Shown: positions 27,954 through 36,987 of the stretch, in pieces
Numbering within the stretch: position 1 is the first letter of the stretch
Layout of the letters: every line of letters starts with the position of its first letter
Assembly: GCA_022984795.1 (NCBI GenBank)
Contig: JALIHJ010000025.1
Span: forward strand, 1 to 64,000
DNA from: Fabrea salina
Lineage: Eukaryota > Ciliophora > Heterotrichea > Heterotrichida > Fabreidae
Reading direction: 5' to 3'
Length of the DNA stretch: 64,000 nt
The notes under the pieces: model-generated
Told to the model about the DNA's origin: nothing
Databases searched by the model: none
What the model saw: the letters and a program-made list of their open reading frames with translations, nothing else
Program-made: the position numbers and the translations under genes

Positions 27954-29411
27954 ATGGCTTCCGAAAGTTTTTATTTTAATCCCGGCGCAGTGGAATTCAC
28001 TCCATTTTCGCCTCCACCCAAAGTAGAACCTGTATATTCGACTTCCCTGAACCCTTTGGCTGAGACATTTAGTCCAGTTGAAGAAGAAACAAAACAGAAC
28101 TCCAAACAGTACTCACGCCGAACCTTACTAGCACTGCGAGAACACTGTAAATCCCTTCCTCCAGAAGTGAAGATCCCCCAGCACTACGCTCTGCACAAAA
28201 AGAAACCCCAGAAAAAAGAAAACAAGATCTCAAGAGCCCCTGGGATCTCAGAAGTCCTTCCTTCGAGCGAGCACTCCTTCAAGTCTATGGTCAGCAAAGA
28301 CACTAACGAAAAAACCAAACGCTTCCGCCAGATCAGAGCCACACTCAACAAGCTCACTGAAGCCAACTTCGAAAAGCTGTGCAGCACCTTAGTTAGCGAG
28401 TTCGAGTACGACAACGAAACAATGGACAAACTAGTGGAGTTTGTATTTGAAAGAGCCACAGCCTTCAACTACCCCGGCTTGTACGCACAGCTCTGCAAAA
28501 AACTGCACAAAGAATTCTCTGACAAGAACTTGAAAAAGGAGTTCAGGGTGAGCTTGATTGCGAAGTGCGAAGAGTGCTTTTACAAAATGGAAGAACCTAT
28601 GGAGGGAGACGAGTTCATGGACGGAGAGTTCAAGCGCAGAAGACGCTTGCTCGGCAATATAAAGTTCATTGGGCTGCTTTACAAACAAGGGATGCTCCGG
28701 GCCCAAATTATGTTCGAGTGCTTTGATGAACTCATCAAAAACATCTGTGACGAAGCCCTGGAAACTTGCTGCAAACTGTTTATGGAGTGCGCCCAACTTT
28801 TAGTTAAGAAACACAAAGACAAAGTCCAGGAGTACTTCGAAAAAATCACATCTTTCCGAAACGACGGAAGGTTTTCAAAAAGAATACTGTTTTTAGTCGA
28901 AGATATCTTCGACATGAAAGAAAAGTTAATGGTCCCCTTAGAACCCAGAGTTGAAGTCCAGCCTAAAAGAACCAAAGTCAAGTTTGCTGACGAAAAACCA
29001 AACTTGCCTTCTCCAGAGCCCAAAAAGTCCGTTTCTATTCTAAAGTCAGACTCCATTTCCTCCGAAACCAAAGAAGCTGTTCGCGCTGCTGTCCGCGGCT
29101 TCCTCAGCGACCTTGACTTCACTACTGGACTGGCTGAACTCTCCCCAATACTAAGCAACTTATCTTCTTCACAGAAAAGAAACGCTCTTCAACAGATCTT
29201 TAAGTTCGCTCTAACTGAGTACAACAAAAACGAGGAGTTCGAAGAAGTTTGCCAGCTTGTAGAAAAACTACTTGACAAAGGCCTAGTCCGAAAGAACCAT
29301 ATCCAAGAAGGCCTTGCGCTCTGCACACAGCAAATTGAAGACATAAAGCTTGACAGTCCACATTCACCTGATTTCCTACGCTTAATGCTCAACTACTTCA
29401 CTCCACAGTAA
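27954..29411 (+). CDS. EIF4G: Translation initiation factor eIF4G-like (MIF4G + MA3)
   Basis: A 485-residue scaffold. Residues 53-59, YSRRTLL, fit the eIF4E-binding motif Y-x4-L-hydrophobic. Residues about 120-330 form a MIF4G HEAT domain (FRQIRATLNKLTEANFEKL, then GLYAQLCKKL, RRRRLLGNIKFIGLLYKQGM), the eIF4A-binding core. Residues about 365-480 form an MA3 domain (KEAVRAAVRGFLSDLD, EEVCQLVEKLLDKGLV). eIF4G bridges cap-bound eIF4E, the helicase eIF4A and the ribosome in the cytoplasm. It is compact compared with the animal protein (about 1600 residues) and lacks a PABP region that I can see. The eIF4E site argues against eIFiso4G-like p97/DAP5. Confidence 0.88.
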   Translation: MASESFYFNPGAVEFTPFSPPPKVEPVYSTSLNPLAETFSPVEEETKQNSKQYSRRTLLALREHCKSLPPEVKIPQHYALHKKKPQKKENKISRAPGISEVLPSSEHSFKSMVSKDTNEKTKRFRQIRATLNKLTEANFEKLCSTLVSEFEYDNETMDKLVEFVFERATAFNYPGLYAQLCKKLHKEFSDKNLKKEFRVSLIAKCEECFYKMEEPMEGDEFMDGEFKRRRRLLGNIKFIGLLYKQGMLRAQIMFECFDELIKNICDEALETCCKLFMECAQLLVKKHKDKVQEYFEKITSFRNDGRFSKRILFLVEDIFDMKEKLMVPLEPRVEVQPKRTKVKFADEKPNLPSPEPKKSVSILKSDSISSETKEAVRAAVRGFLSDLDFTTGLAELSPILSNLSSSQKRNALQQIFKFALTEYNKNEEFEEVCQLVEKLLDKGLVRKNHIQEGLALCTQQIEDIKLDSPHSPDFLRLMLNYFTPQ

Positions 29412-29425
29412 AATATTCCATTAAT

Positions 29426-30175
29426 TTATCTCCCAGATAACTTCCTTTCAATGTCTCTTTTAACAAGTTCCAGTCCACTTTCGTCTAATTCTTTAAGCAG
29501 TGCCAAAACTGCACAAAGAATGTTTTCGTTCCTTGAGTCTGACCGAGGGTCTCTGCGTTGTCTTTGTCTAGGCGAGGCTTCTCTGGGAGGACGAGAAGGT
29601 TCGTCTTCAGTTTCCTTGATTTCTCGGCGGGCTTGTTCTCTCCTAAGTTCTTCTCTGCGTGGTTGCTCTCTGCGTGGTTCTTCCCTGCGTGGCTCTTCTC
29701 TGCGAGGTTCTTCTCTGCGAGGTTCTTCTCTGCGCAACTCCCGGGGTTCCTCTCTCCGGGGTTCGCGGGGAGGGCCTGAGTTGCGTTCTTCGTTAGTTAC
29801 AGGTTGGTTATCAAGCTTCACTAAGTTAGGCAAGGCTTGTATGACTGCTCGGCGGTAGTCACCGGCCTCCGAGCAAGGGTTGTCCCAGAGCCACAGTACT
29901 CGCAAGTTAGGGAGGTTTTGCAAGTACCTGATTTCCGACAGGTCTTGGATGAGGTTTTTCCTTAAGTAGAGTTCAGTGAGTTTTCTGCAGTGTTGAAAGT
30001 GCTTAAGTGTATTGATCTTGTTGACAGAGAGTGAAAGGACTTCAAGGTTAGGCATGTCTTTGAGAATGCTTACGTCTTCAATGTCGTTTCCCCACAAGTT
30101 GAGGTTTTTCACGTTTTCTAGGTTTCCTGCCTTGGTTCTTAGCAGGATAACTTCCGGGTTCAAAGCTTTCACCAT
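29426..30175 (-). CDS. CFAP410: CFAP410 (C21orf2) cilium and basal-body LRR protein
   Basis: A 249-residue protein. Residues about 20-130 are leucine-rich repeats closing with LWLWDNPCSEAGDYRRAVIQALPNLVKLDNQ, the CFAP410/LRRC76 signature (LWLAENPC, LDNQAVTEEE). Residues about 140-180 are a run of the pentapeptide EEPRR. The last 35 residues (ILCAVLALLKELDESGLELV) match the conserved C-terminal helical domain, known to oligomerise and localise the trypanosome and human proteins to basal bodies. The EEPRR run sits in the linker, which is disordered in homologues. Convergent with eIF4G, 14 bases between stops. Confidence 0.9.
   Translation of the reverse strand: MVKALNPEVILLRTKAGNLENVKNLNLWGNDIEDVSILKDMPNLEVLSLSVNKINTLKHFQHCRKLTELYLRKNLIQDLSEIRYLQNLPNLRVLWLWDNPCSEAGDYRRAVIQALPNLVKLDNQPVTNEERNSGPPREPRREEPRELRREEPRREEPRREEPRREEPRREQPRREELRREQARREIKETEDEPSRPPREASPRQRQRRDPRSDSRNENILCAVLALLKELDESGLELVKRDIERKLSGR
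29651..29740. repeat. 15-base minisatellite inside CFAP410
   Basis: Six consecutive 15-base units (consensus TTCTCTGCGAGGTTC) lie in frame and encode EPRRE on the minus strand. Units 4 and 5 are identical; the others differ at one to five bases. The unit length is a multiple of three, so copy-number change would lengthen or shorten the linker without breaking the frame. Confidence 0.93.
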
Positions 30176-30202
30176 TTAATTTGAAAACTATTCATAAGTT
30201 AT

Positions 30203-30664
30203 TTACAGAGTGTGGGACTCCTTGTGTTCGTAGAATCTGTAGTCTTTGGTAAAGAACTTACTGCTGACTGCTGACTCCCATAATTCGTTTTTTGCTTTTC
30301 GGAGTTTGAAGTGAACGACAGCCTTGTTTAGTGTGTAGGAGCTCCTCTTAGGCTTGATTTCTTCAGCCAAGCCTAGTTTGAAGTAAAAATAAGTTCTTTC
30401 TGTGTCTTTCACGCAAAAAGCTGAGACTGTCAGTTCTTTACTGTCAATTTCGACCTTTGCGTCTCCTAGAGAAATGCATCCTTTTGAAAGGGCTTCACTG
30501 AAGTCAACATCCATAGAAACTAAAGTTGAAGTTTGGCTCCAGTCATAACTAGGACCAGAACTTGTTTTAGACTTGATTTCGGAATCAATGCCATCAAAAT
30601 CTGGAATGTCTATGCCACTGAAATAGTTAGCAAAAGCTGTTGAAGTTAGTATCAGAAAAAACAT
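30203..30664 (-). CDS. Secretory-pathway CS (p23-like) domain protein
   Basis: A 153-residue protein if it starts at 30664, where MFFLILTSTAFA gives a signal peptide; a longer upstream frame would overlap the neighbouring gene. Residues about 40-145 fit the CS/p23 beta-sandwich: YDWSQTSTLVSMDV at the first strands, a middle ISLGDAKVEI and LTVSAF, and WESAVSS near the end. CS domains usually bind Hsp90 or related chaperones in the cytosol; a lumenal version with a signal peptide is less common. No retention signal such as KDEL is visible at the end (ESHTL). Divergent from the Zwilch-like gene with 7 bases between starts. Confidence 0.7.
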   Translation of the reverse strand: MFFLILTSTAFANYFSGIDIPDFDGIDSEIKSKTSSGPSYDWSQTSTLVSMDVDFSEALSKGCISLGDAKVEIDSKELTVSAFCVKDTERTYFYFKLGLAEEIKPKRSSYTLNKAVVHFKLRKAKNELWESAVSSKFFTKDYRFYEHKESHTL

Positions 30665-30671
30665 TTCTAAT

Positions 30672-32030
30672 ATGGATCCGCGCCAGATTTTCAATTTTGA
30701 AGAAAACACCTGTGTTGAGCAAATGAGTGAAAAAACTGCAGGGGACTTAGAGTACATTATCGAAGGTAATTACTGGTTAATTCAAAGGAACCCCGAGGGT
30801 CTGGGGTTTGCTAAAGCAACAGAAGTGCTTAGGGACTTCCAAAAAGCCTTTTTGGGAAAGGATACTTGTTGCTTAGTGCAAGTATCCTCTGGGAACTTCC
30901 TTGGCTGGAGGTGCACTAAGGACAAAGTCACTCACATGAAATTAAGTCCTGTTGAAGAACTTGGCGAGGGAAAAGTCTCCAGAGTCGTTTACAAACTACT
31001 TGACAGACCAGAACTCATACTAGAGATTCACTGGCAAGACTGCTTTCCAGAAAAGATAAACTTGTCTGTGAAGTGCTTCCGAAAGTTCAGGTTTGCCAGA
31101 AGTCTTTACTCGGACATTCAGAAGTTAAAGGAGTTCTTGTGTGTAGAAAAAGGAGAAGTTGAGTCCTGGTCAAATGAGTCCCCTGCTGAGTTCTGCAGAG
31201 ACCGCGTAGACGAATTCATTCAGTGGGAAGTGTTCCTCAATAAAGGTCAAAAAGTAGGAATATTTTCAGAAGGCCTAGAGTGTTTCAGAGAAGTTGAGTC
31301 GCAGAAAAGAGTGCTGGAGAACTGCTGGTTTTACGAAAGAACAGACCTGGACTTCCTCGACCGGCTGTGGGAGTTTCTGAAACTCTCTTCAGACCACCAC
31401 GACTTAAAACACGCTTTTAAAAAAGTACTTAGGAAGATCCAGCACCAAGAGTTTTTGCCAATAATAGGAAAAAACAAAGAAACAACTCTAGGAGTAGTTC
31501 TTAATGAGTGGGTCCGTGTAGCTCACATGAGGAGGTATGGAGCCCAAGGAATGACTGAAGAAGCTATTTGGGACCAAATTCAAAGCTGGGAAAAGGCAGC
31601 CTCTAGGTACTGCTCCAAGCCACTTGATGTCATTATAGAAGTAGCCTTTAACAAGATTCACAACGACTTAAACCACTACCTTGTGGACTCGAAACTGGTC
31701 CATCAACTAGAACCTCCTTTTGAGATTGAAGAGAAACTGGACTTTTTGGAAAAGACCACTGCTCTTCTAGAAATCGCAGTTGGAATGCGGATGCTTAACT
31801 TCCCTTCGCACAGCATCCGTTCAGTTTTAGGAGAAGCTAAAGAAGACCCCTACAAAGTAATTGAAGTAAGTGTTCCTTGTTCCTACAAAGTGCCTGAAAA
31901 CGCTCAAAAGTTAACTTTGTACTGCGAAAAAGAATCCACTTCAACCCACAAGTTTTTTACTCAAAGGTCGGTTTTTTGCCAAAACCAAAACAAGTATCTG
32001 CTTGAAGAAGAAATTTATGACTTAGCTTAG
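30672..32030 (+). CDS. Zwilch-like protein (tentative, RZZ kinetochore complex)
   Basis: A 452-residue soluble protein. The best clue is the segment PLDVIIEVAFNKIHNDLNHY followed by KTTALLEIAVGMRMLNFP. It resembles the Zwilch stretch with P-x-x-M-L-L-E-I-G-L-x-K-M-x-x-D and a later LEILVSCMTFLKL. A preceding VLNEWVRVAHMRRYG also fits. Zwilch is part of the Rod-Zw10-Zwilch complex at kinetochores. The similarity is weak and by eye only, and the protein is shorter than the human one (591), so this is a suggestion. Its last nine bases overlap the end of the convergent Cys-rich gene. Confidence 0.42.
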   Translation: MDPRQIFNFEENTCVEQMSEKTAGDLEYIIEGNYWLIQRNPEGLGFAKATEVLRDFQKAFLGKDTCCLVQVSSGNFLGWRCTKDKVTHMKLSPVEELGEGKVSRVVYKLLDRPELILEIHWQDCFPEKINLSVKCFRKFRFARSLYSDIQKLKEFLCVEKGEVESWSNESPAEFCRDRVDEFIQWEVFLNKGQKVGIFSEGLECFREVESQKRVLENCWFYERTDLDFLDRLWEFLKLSSDHHDLKHAFKKVLRKIQHQEFLPIIGKNKETTLGVVLNEWVRVAHMRRYGAQGMTEEAIWDQIQSWEKAASRYCSKPLDVIIEVAFNKIHNDLNHYLVDSKLVHQLEPPFEIEEKLDFLEKTTALLEIAVGMRMLNFPSHSIRSVLGEAKEDPYKVIEVSVPCSYKVPENAQKLTLYCEKESTSTHKFFTQRSVFCQNQNKYLLEEEIYDLA

Positions 32031-33083
32031 TAAAAGTAAAACCAAACCTGTGCTTAGCATTACTGCACTGTCACTGGTGTTGTTTCCGCTGTTTCCATGG
32101 TACTCTTCGTAGGCTTGCCAGTACTGCTGGTTGTAGATTTTCTTGGTGCATAAGTCGTTTTCTTGGATGGCAGGGTAGTAAGTGACTTGGTTGTAATAGT
32201 ACCATAGTTCCAAGTATCCTTGGTAGTCCAAGTGGTCCTTTATGCAGTTGAAGTTTTTCCTTCTGACTGTATTGCAGTTGTTTATTTCTTGGGATGAGTA
32301 CCAGGCTCCTAGATTAGATAAGTACTTATCATACTCAATGTCGCCTGGAAAAAGGTTGCAGTAAGAAGTTCCGTTGTTGTTGTAACCACAAGTGCAAGTA
32401 GAGTTAAAAACAGTATTTGATTGACTGTCTTTTTCTGAAACACACTTAGAGTCCGAAACACACCTGGATGGAGCGGGATATTTAGATCTCACAGGCTCGG
32501 AGCATACAAACCCATTTGTTCCAGGTCCACAAAGCCCAGACTTACAAGCTAGACTTGTGTAGTTGTTACAAACGTCAATGGATGTTCCTGGCTCAAGGTA
32601 GTAGTAACGAAGGCACTTACCCATTCCAGAACTAGAATCTAGTGCACAAGTGCAGGAGTTAGCGCACTCTTCTTCATGAGTGCAGTTAGATCCCTGAAGC
32701 TTTTGAAAGTCGCACTTGCCCAGGTTGCAGAAAAGTCCTGGGTTGCACTCGTCGTCTAAACTGCATGTTTGGTTGTAAGTTTTGGAATTGCAGTAACCCT
32801 GGTCACAAGCTCCGTAGGCACAATTACTGTCGGTTTGGCACTTTTCGCCTGGCCAAGCAACTCCAGTGGTTTTCTGGGGAGGAGTAGGAATGCAAGTGAT
32901 GTTTTTGTCGGAACTAGTGGGTTGGCAGTAAGGCACTTCGGAGTTTTTGCAGGTGTCTAGGTAGTATGTGTGGTCGTTATGGAAGATGCACTGCTGAGTA
33001 ACAAATGTTAGGTTGGAGTTTTTGCAAGTGTACTTAGGACAAGTAAGGGCTTGAACACTAGCTAAGACAAACAAGAGCAACAT
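32022..33083 (-). CDS. Cys-rich surface protein, probably GPI-anchored
   Basis: A 353-residue secreted protein. Residues 1-13 (MLLLFVLASVQAL) are a signal peptide. Residues about 70-150 have the spacing G-x-x-C-x-x-D-x-x-C-x-x-G-x-x-C repeated three times (CQTDSNCAYGACDQGYC, CSLDDECNPGLFC, CTHEEECANSC), like Dickkopf/colipase or EB-type modules. The C-terminus (SAVMLSTGLVLLLLS) is a hydrophobic end without a tail, as in GPI-anchored proteins. Several N-x-S/T sites are present. I do not know its ligand or role. Its start is 2 bases from the stop of the gene upstream. Confidence 0.72.
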   Translation of the reverse strand: MLLLFVLASVQALTCPKYTCKNSNLTFVTQQCIFHNDHTYYLDTCKNSEVPYCQPTSSDKNITCIPTPPQKTTGVAWPGEKCQTDSNCAYGACDQGYCNSKTYNQTCSLDDECNPGLFCNLGKCDFQKLQGSNCTHEEECANSCTCALDSSSGMGKCLRYYYLEPGTSIDVCNNYTSLACKSGLCGPGTNGFVCSEPVRSKYPAPSRCVSDSKCVSEKDSQSNTVFNSTCTCGYNNNGTSYCNLFPGDIEYDKYLSNLGAWYSSQEINNCNTVRRKNFNCIKDHLDYQGYLELWYYYNQVTYYPAIQENDLCTKKIYNQQYWQAYEEYHGNSGNNTSDSAVMLSTGLVLLLLS

Positions 33084-33085
33084 TA

Positions 33086-35473
33086 TTAATCTTTAGAATA
33101 AGCTTTAAGGAAAGTTTTAAAGTTGTGGATGTTGCGAATTCGAGTGTTCATGAGTTGTTGTCTTTGGAAAGAGTCAGTTTTAACTGGAGTCAAACTTGGA
33201 GAAGAGGTGCTTGAGTCTTGAGTTTGGGCAGAAACTCTTTGGAGTTGGAATTCAAGTTCTTCTTTTTGGTTTTTGTAGTAAATAACTGAGGACTGGGATT
33301 CTTTAAGTTGGGCTTTGAGGTCTTTGATGTTGGCTTCTAAACTAGTTCTTTGGTTTCTAATTGAAGCAAGTTCTTCCTCAACTTTGTTAATTTTTGTTTC
33401 TAAGTCAACTACTCCTTGAACCTGGATTTCTTTTTCTTCAGAGAGTCTTTTTTGAAGGTTTTCGTTGAGGTGTTCTAGTTTGTTAATTTGGTTTTCTAAT
33501 TTGGAAGTTTTAACTCTGGACTTTTCTTGGGTTTCTTGGAGTTCAACTTTGAGTTTTTTGAGTTTTTTGGTTTTGAGTTTGAGTTTGTTTTGGAGGTCAG
33601 GAGTATCTGTTTTGAGTTTGGCAATTAGTTCTTGGTCTTCTTTGGACTTAGTTGAGGTTTCTTTTACTTGGAGGTTGAGTTTTTCAACTTCTTTGTTAAG
33701 TTGGAGTTTTGCTTGTGTTTCTAGTTCTAGTTTTTGGCTGGTTTGTGAGTTTTGTTGTTTTAAATTGGAGTTTTCGTGTTTGAGTTGTTTGTTTTCTAGT
33801 TTGAGTTGTTTGTTTTGTTCAGTTAAGTTACTTACTAGTTCTTCAATTTCACTTAGTCTTTCGGAGAACTTCTGTGACTTCAGTTTTTTTGAGTGTGACT
33901 CTTCTTTTGCGCTGTTGAGTTTCTTTTGGAGTTCTTTATTTTTCTCTTCTAAAGAAGAAACCTGTATGTTGAGTTCTTTGTTTTCAGACTGAGTTTTTTC
34001 TAGTGCTTCTAGTTGCTGGTTATTTAGTTTTTGGAGAGAACTGGTGTTTTGGGACTCTGTTTTGAGTTTTAGGGTCAGTTCTTGAATTGTTAGGTTTTTT
34101 TCGTGGATTGCTTGGTTTGCTTCTTTCAGCAGTTTACTTTTTTGTTTCTTTTTCTGAGTTAAGTTGTTGCATTGGGTTTCTAGTTGAGTGACTTGGTAGT
34201 TCTGGGAAGTTTTTAGTTGCTCTATGCAGTAGTCCCTTTCTTCAATTTGCTTTTTGAGGTTTTGGGAGTTCAACTCAGCAGCTAGGGTTTCTTCTCGAAG
34301 TTGCTTTTCTAGTTCAGTTATTTGGGTTTCGAACTTACTTGCAGCTTCTGAGTAGTAGTAGTTTAAATTTTCAAGCCGAGTGATTTCACAGCAGTACTCG
34401 TTTTGCAGACTTTCTAACTTGGCTAGTGTACTTCTGAGTTCTTGGATAGTTGCAAAGGGGTTTTGGCTAAGTTTAGTACTTAATGTTTCGAGTTGGCTGA
34501 CTAAAGAGGAGGGTTGTAGTTTTGAATTAGAGTTAACTGTTTTTAGTTCGCCAATTAAAAGGCTAATTTCTTTTTGCTTAGTTAGAAACCAAGACTCAGT
34601 TAAGCACTGAGAGTCGATTTCTAGTTTAAGACTCTGGAACTGCTGGAGTAAAGATACTTCGGAGTTACTGGTGAAGGACTTAGCAGTCATGAGTCTTTGG
34701 CAGTACTTAAGACTTGCTAGAGTTTGGCTGGAGTTGTCTGGAACCACTGTACACAAAAAACTAACACTGGAGTCTTGCAAGTACTCTTGAAGGCAATGCA
34801 TTAAACAGTTATCAGAGTTGCTTTGCTGCAAAACGAATTCAGAAACAGCATTAAAAGTCCTGGCAAAGTTCCTTTTTTCTTCGTAGTTCAAGTCACTGGA
34901 GCAACTGGACACATTTTCGAAGGAAATAAGTTTTGCAAAAGCTATGCTGGAAAAAGTCTGGGTGTCTTTGCAGAGCTTTAAAGAAATTATTTTGTGGAAC
35001 TTCGAACTGCAAGCAGAGTTTTTTTCTATTTCTTCTAGCAAAAACTCTAGGTCGAGCAGTGACATAATAGGAGTTTCTAAAAGACTAAGTGGACTAGCTT
35101 CTTCGTCTGCTATTAAGTCCACTACAGTGTCCATGTAGACCTCTGAAGCACTTACCCGCAATTCTTTGTCGTAACAGTTTTCCAAAAGCACTTCAGCAGC
35201 TTTGTAAATCAGTGCTTCGTCAGTTCCAAATAAGGTGTAGGACCTGCCCGAGTTCTGAGTTCCCAGCACAAACAAACAACTGCTGGTGCCACTCATCATT
35301 TGGTTAACCAAAGGAAGGCAAACTGCTTTGAAAGTGTGCTCCTGACTAGCTGAAGAGCCCAAAACTTGGTCGAACTCAAAAGTTACTCCGTCTGCTCTGA
35401 GCCAGGAGTTAGATACTTCGAAGTTGCTGGCTCTAGTAGGCTTGATTCTGCAGAAAACACTTAAATTTTCCAT
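33086..35473 (-). CDS. Degenerate kinesin-like coiled-coil protein (likely inactive motor)
   Basis: A 795-residue protein. Residues 1-270 have the layout of a kinesin head: VFCRIKP at the start, FEFDQVLG, a P-loop position GTQNSGRSYT at 71-80, SSKFHKIISL where NxxSSRSH belongs, and SLKYCQRLM near the end. The three nucleotide motifs are altered: the P-loop Lys is Arg77, switch I is eroded, and switch II reads LISFEN with no DLAGSE. It should therefore not hydrolyse ATP normally. Residues about 280-760 are an uninterrupted coiled coil rich in Lys, Glu, Gln and Leu. A structural microtubule-linked role is plausible. The frame is open and long, so this is a gene rather than a fossil. Confidence 0.8.
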   Translation of the reverse strand: MENLSVFCRIKPTRASNFEVSNSWLRADGVTFEFDQVLGSSASQEHTFKAVCLPLVNQMMSGTSSCLFVLGTQNSGRSYTLFGTDEALIYKAAEVLLENCYDKELRVSASEVYMDTVVDLIADEEASPLSLLETPIMSLLDLEFLLEEIEKNSACSSKFHKIISLKLCKDTQTFSSIAFAKLISFENVSSCSSDLNYEEKRNFARTFNAVSEFVLQQSNSDNCLMHCLQEYLQDSSVSFLCTVVPDNSSQTLASLKYCQRLMTAKSFTSNSEVSLLQQFQSLKLEIDSQCLTESWFLTKQKEISLLIGELKTVNSNSKLQPSSLVSQLETLSTKLSQNPFATIQELRSTLAKLESLQNEYCCEITRLENLNYYYSEAASKFETQITELEKQLREETLAAELNSQNLKKQIEERDYCIEQLKTSQNYQVTQLETQCNNLTQKKKQKSKLLKEANQAIHEKNLTIQELTLKLKTESQNTSSLQKLNNQQLEALEKTQSENKELNIQVSSLEEKNKELQKKLNSAKEESHSKKLKSQKFSERLSEIEELVSNLTEQNKQLKLENKQLKHENSNLKQQNSQTSQKLELETQAKLQLNKEVEKLNLQVKETSTKSKEDQELIAKLKTDTPDLQNKLKLKTKKLKKLKVELQETQEKSRVKTSKLENQINKLEHLNENLQKRLSEEKEIQVQGVVDLETKINKVEEELASIRNQRTSLEANIKDLKAQLKESQSSVIYYKNQKEELEFQLQRVSAQTQDSSTSSPSLTPVKTDSFQRQQLMNTRIRNIHNFKTFLKAYSKD

Positions 35474-35490
35474 TATCGATTACTTAGACA

Positions 35491-36984
35491 CTAAAACTTG
35501 TGGACTCTTGAAAACTCAGAAGTTCCAAGGTTGAAGTTCCAAAGGCTGTTTTCGTCGTACCTCGAAAAGTAAATGTTAAGGTCTTCTACAATGGGAGGGA
35601 ACTGACTCCACCATTTAGAGTGGGGAATCCTTGCAAGTACGTTGGTAGTTTGGCTGCTAGGGTTTATTTCCCAAACCTTGTCGTTTTGGAAAAGCACTAG
35701 GTTGTTTTCTACCCCTACCATTGTAGTGTAGGAACCTGTTTCCTCAAGAACTATACTTGACTCCTTGAACTCGTTTGTTTCGGGGTCAAAGATATCTATA
35801 GCTTTGTTGTCCCCTGCCATGTAGAACTTGTTGTCCAGAACTGCCACTGAAAAGGCACTGCGGGGACGCGGCATGTCTGGAAGAGGAGTCCAGAACTTCT
35901 TCAGTAAGTCGAACTTTTCGGAAGACTTAATGCTTGAGCCCCTGTACCCCCCAAACACGTAAATGCTGTTTTTGTAGTGAACTATTGCTGGAAAGGCCCT
36001 TGCATTTATCATGTCAGGAAGTCTAGTTGGGTTCAAAGTAGTTTCATCAATCAAGTAAGTTTCGTTACTGAAGTTTTCGTTGTCGCAACCACCACAAAAA
36101 AAGACCCCCAAAAGTGGAACTTCGCACCAACCTCCTACGTCTTTGAGTTTCAAGTTTTCAGGAAAAAAAAACTTCTGGGAGTTAGCTTCTCTTAGTTTAT
36201 AGAAAAAGAACTCTTTGCTGCGGGGCTTTATGTAGTAAACCACAGGGTCTGCTCGAGTGGGGTCTTTAGAGATCTTCACAGTAGCCATGCCTTTGATAGC
36301 TTCAACTGCAGACTCTAAGTTGACTTGGGTTGAAATAAGGTTGAGTTCTTTAGCTATCTTTGAAACGTTGGAAGAGTTGCACTTCTTAACTAAGGCTTGT
36401 GCCCAGTTGGACTCGTCCAAACACTCCACGTACTTGGCGTTTTCTAGTTCTTCAATAACCTGTTCCAAAAAGGACTTTTTGTCTTTGATTTGTTGGTCTA
36501 TTTCGAGTTCGTAAGTCTGGAGCAACTCTGCAAGTACTTTAATGGACTTAAGTGTTTCTTGCCGAAAGGAGTCTAGAGTTTTTAAGTTGGTGCGGGCTTC
36601 TTGGACTAAGCACTCTACTATTTGTTTGCGTTCCACGTAAGTTTTGAGATCCCCTGGGTTCCTTATTAAAGACTCGGCTTCTACAGGTTCTAGGGGGTGC
36701 GAAGACCTAGGGAAGCAATTTATGTGGTAAAGAATGCATCCTTGGCACAGCCGCATTATTTCTCCTTGGCACGTGCAAAACACATGTGGTTTAGCTGTTT
36801 CGCATTGCGAGCACAAGTTGTGTTGGCTAACTTGCAGACAAGTTATTTCTTCAGTGATGTGTCTGAGTTTGCTTTCAGAGAGAATGTGAGGTGTGAGACA
36901 GGCTTCACAAAAGTACTGGGGTTCTTCCAAACAAAAACACTTTAGTCTTGGTGCTTCCCCGCAACTTTTGCAAAAGGGTTCCAT
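35491..36984 (-). CDS. B-box-like zinc and kelch-repeat protein
   Basis: A 497-residue protein. Two Cys/His clusters lead: FCKSCGEAPRLKCFC with FCEACLTPH near 4-32, and LCSQCETAKPHVFCTC with LCQGCILYH near 57-85, resembling tandem B-boxes. A helical coiled-coil region covers about 110-200. Residues about 265-490 are a kelch propeller (SIYVFGGYRGSS, NKFYMAGDNKAID). TRIM-like domain order suggests an adaptor, but there is no RING, so ligase activity is not supported. The gene at 14012-15361 has the same general order. Its ATG is 3 bases from the stop of DPH1, on the same strand. Confidence 0.8.
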   Translation of the reverse strand: MEPFCKSCGEAPRLKCFCLEEPQYFCEACLTPHILSESKLRHITEEITCLQVSQHNLCSQCETAKPHVFCTCQGEIMRLCQGCILYHINCFPRSSHPLEPVEAESLIRNPGDLKTYVERKQIVECLVQEARTNLKTLDSFRQETLKSIKVLAELLQTYELEIDQQIKDKKSFLEQVIEELENAKYVECLDESNWAQALVKKCNSSNVSKIAKELNLISTQVNLESAVEAIKGMATVKISKDPTRADPVVYYIKPRSKEFFFYKLREANSQKFFFPENLKLKDVGGWCEVPLLGVFFCGGCDNENFSNETYLIDETTLNPTRLPDMINARAFPAIVHYKNSIYVFGGYRGSSIKSSEKFDLLKKFWTPLPDMPRPRSAFSVAVLDNKFYMAGDNKAIDIFDPETNEFKESSIVLEETGSYTTMVGVENNLVLFQNDKVWEINPSSQTTNVLARIPHSKWWSQFPPIVEDLNIYFSRYDENSLWNFNLGTSEFSRVHKF

Positions 36985-36987
36985 TTA

